In this document: positions 13,868 through 15,894 of the stretch, in pieces
How positions within the stretch are numbered: the stretch's first letter is position 1
Layout of the letters: the number at the start of each line of letters is the position of its first letter
Assembly (NCBI GenBank): GCA_910585165.1
Contig: CAJUBX010000056.1
Location: 1 to 15,894 of the forward strand
DNA: 15,894 nucleotides
DNA from: an uncultured Oscillibacter sp.
GTDB taxonomy: Bacteria; Bacillota; Clostridia; Oscillospirales; Oscillospiraceae
Direction: 5' to 3'
Made by a program: the position numbers and the translations under genes
Notes under the pieces: generated by a model
Seen by the model: the letters and a program-made list of their open reading frames with translations, nothing else
Told to the model about the DNA's origin: nothing
Database searches by the model: none

Positions 13868-13982
13868 TTAAGGAAGTGCTGATTAAACCGGCGTATCGGG
13901 GGATTTATTCAGCGCTTCCTTAGAAGCCGTCTTCACAGGCGGGAAGCCTGTGCCGTTTCTCGCCTGTGAATACAGCTTCTTA
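13868..13982. repeat. Two-hairpin palindromic element (repeat-like)
   Basis: First hairpin: TAAGGAAGTGCTGA (13869-13882) pairs with TCAGCGCTTCCTTA (13909-13922), one G-U pair, extended inward by four A-T pairs after a mismatch. Second: AGAAGC (13922-13927) with GCTTCT (13975-13980) enclosing TTCACAGGCG (13932-13941) paired to CGCCTGTGAA (13961-13970). CACAGGC (13934-13940) can instead pair with a nearer GCCTGTG (13946-13952), so two folds compete. There is no coding frame. It looks like a dispersed palindromic repeat, but no second copy is in this window. With the terminator it fills the 209-bp gap. Confidence 0.55.
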
Positions 13983-13983
13983 G

Positions 13984-14016
13984 AAAACGGGCGGGCGGCC
14001 CTCCGGCCGCCCGCCC
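13984..14016 (-). terminator. Intrinsic terminator after the substrate-binding lipoprotein gene
   Basis: A perfect 12-bp GC-only stem (13989-14000 with 14005-14016) with a four-base loop, followed on the minus strand by CGTTTTC. The T-run is short (four), but the stem is very stable. It lies 32 bases past the stop at 14049. Confidence 0.8.
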
Positions 14017-14048
14017 AGCTCAGCTGTGAAACGCGGCGATTCGGATGA

Positions 14049-15371
14049 TTACTGGTTCAGCCAGTACATCCACATATCCTGCACGTCAGGATAAATCTCA
14101 TAGATGGAAACCAGGTCGTTGGCCCGGGCGCCCAGCTCGGAGAGCTTGGCGGGGTTCTTCTCGTCCTCGAAGTCGTCCCGCAGGGGCCAGTTGCCCACCT
14201 TGGTGAAGGGCTTCAATCCGCCGCTCTGGCCATCGGCGCCGCCGGTGACGAAACGGATGAAGAGGCGGGCGCCGGCGGGGCTGTCGCAGCCCTGGACGAC
14301 CATCATGGATTCGGTGTTCAGCAGGGCGGTGTAGGGGCTGAGGTTGATGCACCAGTCGATGTTGTAGCCGGACTCCTCCCGGTTTTCAATCTTGCCGGCA
14401 GAGGCCAGGGCCAGGGCGGGAGCGTCCTTGGTGGAGTTGTGGACGGCCAGCACCAGCTCGTCGCCGTCGCCGATGAAGGTCATCTTCGCCTGGGTGAAGC
14501 GCCACAGGTACTCCACGCCCGCGTTGTTCTCAGGAACCTTGAAGGCGAAGCTGGAAGCGTCATAGGTGTACTCCAGGTCCTTGCCGTAGGTGTCCTTGTA
14601 GGACTGGGCCATTTCGTCGGCGTTGATGATGAAGCTGGCGAACAGGCTGAGGTACGCGGTCTCCTGGCCGATTTCCTTGGTGTACAGGGCGAATTTCTGG
14701 TTGCCGGCGTCGTCCTTCTCGATGATCTCCCACCAGCTGTGGATGGGCTGGCCATCGGGGAACGCCTCGGTGTTGTAGTACCAGAAGGACTGGGAGGAGT
14801 ACAGGGGATAGCTGTACTTCAGGTTCTCTTCGGCGATGTGGGAGCAGATATCCCGGGGATAGAAGGGCTCGATGACGCCCTTGTCATAGTACTCGTGGAA
14901 AACTTCGCCGTTGACGTCCTTGGTCTGGAGCACGTCGGCCGTGATGTTTCCGGTCTCATTTTCCATTTTGGCCTTGCTCAGAACCTCGTCGGAGTCCAGG
15001 TCGGAGACCACCAGGTCCAGGCCGGGATACTTCGCCTCAAAGGGCTCCTCTTCCTTCAGCATCTTGGAGGAGGTGGCGTAGACATTGATGGTGGTGTCTT
15101 CCTTCAGGGCCAGCGCATAGAGCTCCTCGTCGGTCATGTCGCTCCACTCGTCATAGTAGGGGCCGTATACGTTTTCGCCGGTATCCATGTCATAGCCCAG
15201 CTTCAGGTCGGTGGTGGGAGCGGCGTCGCCGCCGGAGGGCTGGGCGTCGCCGCCCTGCTGGGTATCGTTGCCGCCGGAGGGCTGGGTGTCGCCGCCCTTG
15301 TCGCCGCCGCAGGCGGCCAGGCTGAGGACCATCACGAGAGCCATCAGCAGCGCAAAGAGTTTCTTCTTCAT
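14049..15371 (-). CDS. ABC transporter extracellular substrate-binding lipoprotein
   Basis: A 440-residue lipoprotein that captures a solute outside the cell and delivers it to an ABC importer. It has a lysine-rich start, a hydrophobic signal (5-20) and the lipobox LSLAAC with the lipidated Cys21, which makes it a substrate for Lgt. A Gly/Asp/Gln/Ser-rich linker with a 14-residue repeat (about 22-52) tethers the binding domain (about 90-440). The middle (ADVLQTKDVNGEVF, then FWYYNTEAFPDG) resembles the iron(III)/thiamine/polyamine type of binding proteins (extracellular family 1), but the ligand cannot be named. The ATG follows AAAGGAG by several bases. The preceding gene on the same strand encodes the C-terminus of an ABC ATPase, so ATPase and binding protein share a transport operon; permease genes must lie outside the window. 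Confidence 0.9.
   Translation of the reverse strand: MKKKLFALLMALVMVLSLAACGGDKGGDTQPSGGNDTQQGGDAQPSGGDAAPTTDLKLGYDMDTGENVYGPYYDEWSDMTDEELYALALKEDTTINVYATSSKMLKEEEPFEAKYPGLDLVVSDLDSDEVLSKAKMENETGNITADVLQTKDVNGEVFHEYYDKGVIEPFYPRDICSHIAEENLKYSYPLYSSQSFWYYNTEAFPDGQPIHSWWEIIEKDDAGNQKFALYTKEIGQETAYLSLFASFIINADEMAQSYKDTYGKDLEYTYDASSFAFKVPENNAGVEYLWRFTQAKMTFIGDGDELVLAVHNSTKDAPALALASAGKIENREESGYNIDWCINLSPYTALLNTESMMVVQGCDSPAGARLFIRFVTGGADGQSGGLKPFTKVGNWPLRDDFEDEKNPAKLSELGARANDLVSIYEIYPDVQDMWMYWLNQ
15228..15297 (-). repeat. Tandem coding repeat in the lipoprotein linker
   Basis: Two 28-base copies differing at one base (15228-15255 and 15270-15297), offset by 42 bases, encode the linker units GGDTQPSGGNDTQQ and GGDAQPSGGDAAPT. 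The period is a multiple of three, so copy-number change would keep the frame and alter only the tether length. Confidence 0.75.
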
Positions 15372-15456
15372 CAGATCTTCTCCTTTCGTTTTGGGGGAAT
15401 GTTGATGCCGGAATATGTATAGTCAAAGGGGACGGAAACGGGACAACCTGCCCGTT

Positions 15457-15482
15457 CCCCGGCGGCGGGCCCGCCGCCGGGG
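15457..15482. other. 26-base perfect GC palindrome between ATPase and binding-protein genes
   Basis: Made only of G and C, able to form a stem of at least 10 bp. It has no T-run on the minus strand, so partial termination, pausing or message protection is more likely than full termination. Such intercistronic hairpins often favour the binding protein over the other transporter parts. A TTGACT lies further downstream (about 15423-15428) but has no good -10 partner. Confidence 0.6.
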
Positions 15483-15517
15483 ATGCGCCTCTTTGCCTAT
15501 CGGAGGAAAAGCGGGAC

Positions 15518-15894
15518 TTAGACCGCGCGCTTGATGAGGCGGGTGGTCTCCTTATTATACACGTTGATCTTGTCCTGGTCAATAATGGCCCAGACCTTCT
15601 GGTCGATGTCGTAGTGGGCCTGGCCCAGCTCCTTGGAGAGGAACTCGTCCTGACCGGCCTTCAGGGTGACGATGGTCTCGGAACCGGCGGGCTGGCTGGC
15701 GTACACGGTGACGGGGAGGGCGCCCTCCACGGGCTCCTTGGAGATGAGGATCTGCTCGGGACGGACGGCCAGCACGCAGTCGAACTCGCCGCTGGCGGGC
15801 TTCTGCTCGGTGGTGAGGTGCTCGGCGGCGAAGGTGTGGCCGCCCAGCTCGCTCTTGACCACCAGCTGGCCGTTCTTCATCTCGGCCTTGCCGG
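15518..15894 (-). CDS. ABC transporter ATP-binding protein, C-terminal part (5' end beyond window)
   Basis: The last ~125 residues of an ABC import ATPase; the frame is open to the right edge, so the nucleotide-binding domain lies outside. What is visible is the C-terminal TOBE-type regulatory domain: the typical VRPEQI segment, then a beta-rich stretch (VTVYASQPAGSETIVTLK) and the end NKETTRLIKRAV. This tail is characteristic of the UgpC/MalK/PotA/FbpC class of importers for sugars, polyamines or iron. An internal ATG at 15878-15880 is not a start. It lies 146 bp upstream of the lipoprotein gene on the same strand and probably powers the same transporter. Confidence 0.85.
   Translation of the reverse strand, partial: GKAEMKNGQLVVKSELGGHTFAAEHLTTEQKPASGEFDCVLAVRPEQILISKEPVEGALPVTVYASQPAGSETIVTLKAGQDEFLSKELGQAHYDIDQKVWAIIDQDKINVYNKETTRLIKRAV

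Noticed and set aside
15400..15430. Separate promoter for the substrate-binding lipoprotein gene
   Set aside because: TTGACT and TATACA occur on the minus strand but overlap and do not form a pair with a good partner at 16-18 base spacing, so a dedicated promoter is not supported.

Overview
The window looks like chromosomal DNA from a high-GC, spore-forming Firmicute, most likely a gut member of the Oscillospiraceae (Oscillibacter/Flavonifractor/Lawsonibacter type). The evidence is a spoIIP gene, strong AAGGAGG-type ribosome binding sites, frequent TTG/GTG starts, a C-terminally extended Lgt, an acyl-CoA dehydrogenase joined to an ETF-alpha domain, and a YfcC-type arginine deiminase locus. 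The genus is inference; no rRNA gene is present.

Layout, left to right. (1) 1-2028, minus strand: an Rrf2-type Fe-S-like regulator followed by an acyl-CoA dehydrogenase/ETF-alpha fusion cut by the left edge, with a clear sigma-A promoter at 2001-2028 and an inverted repeat in the leader. (2) 2069-6651, minus strand: a four-gene transcription unit of tightly packed genes: an M16-like protein without the zinc motif, an active-looking M16 peptidase, lgt and folD. It has a promoter at 6623-6651 and a perfect hairpin terminator at 2069-2105. (3) 6659-7996, plus strand: spoIIP, divergent from the M16 operon, with a candidate sigma-E promoter and a terminator. (4) 8083-11930, plus strand: an arginine deiminase locus of arcA, ornithine carbamoyltransferase and a YfcC-family (ArcD-like) exchanger. 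Carbamate kinase is not in the window. (5) 11931-12162: a convergent intergenic region made almost wholly of hairpins, bounded by two inverted copies of one terminator. (6) 12163-13839, minus strand: a glyoxalase-fold protein, a HAD hydrolase with an altered motif I, and a four-helix membrane protein. (7) 13868-14016: a palindromic repeat-like element and a GC-rich terminator. (8) 14049-15894, minus strand: an ABC transporter substrate-binding lipoprotein and the C-terminal end of its ATPase.

Functionally, the arc genes convert arginine to ornithine and carbamoyl phosphate and would exchange the two amino acids across the membrane. The acyl-CoA dehydrogenase fusion points to short-chain acyl-CoA (butyrate-type) metabolism under control of a redox- or iron-responsive Rrf2 regulator. 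The M16/lgt/folD operon couples a peptidase pair to lipoprotein lipidation and one-carbon metabolism.

I see no CRISPR array, phage, transposase, toxin-antitoxin or defence genes. The least explained material is noncoding: the structured elements at 9314-9438, 11936-12156 and 13868-13982.
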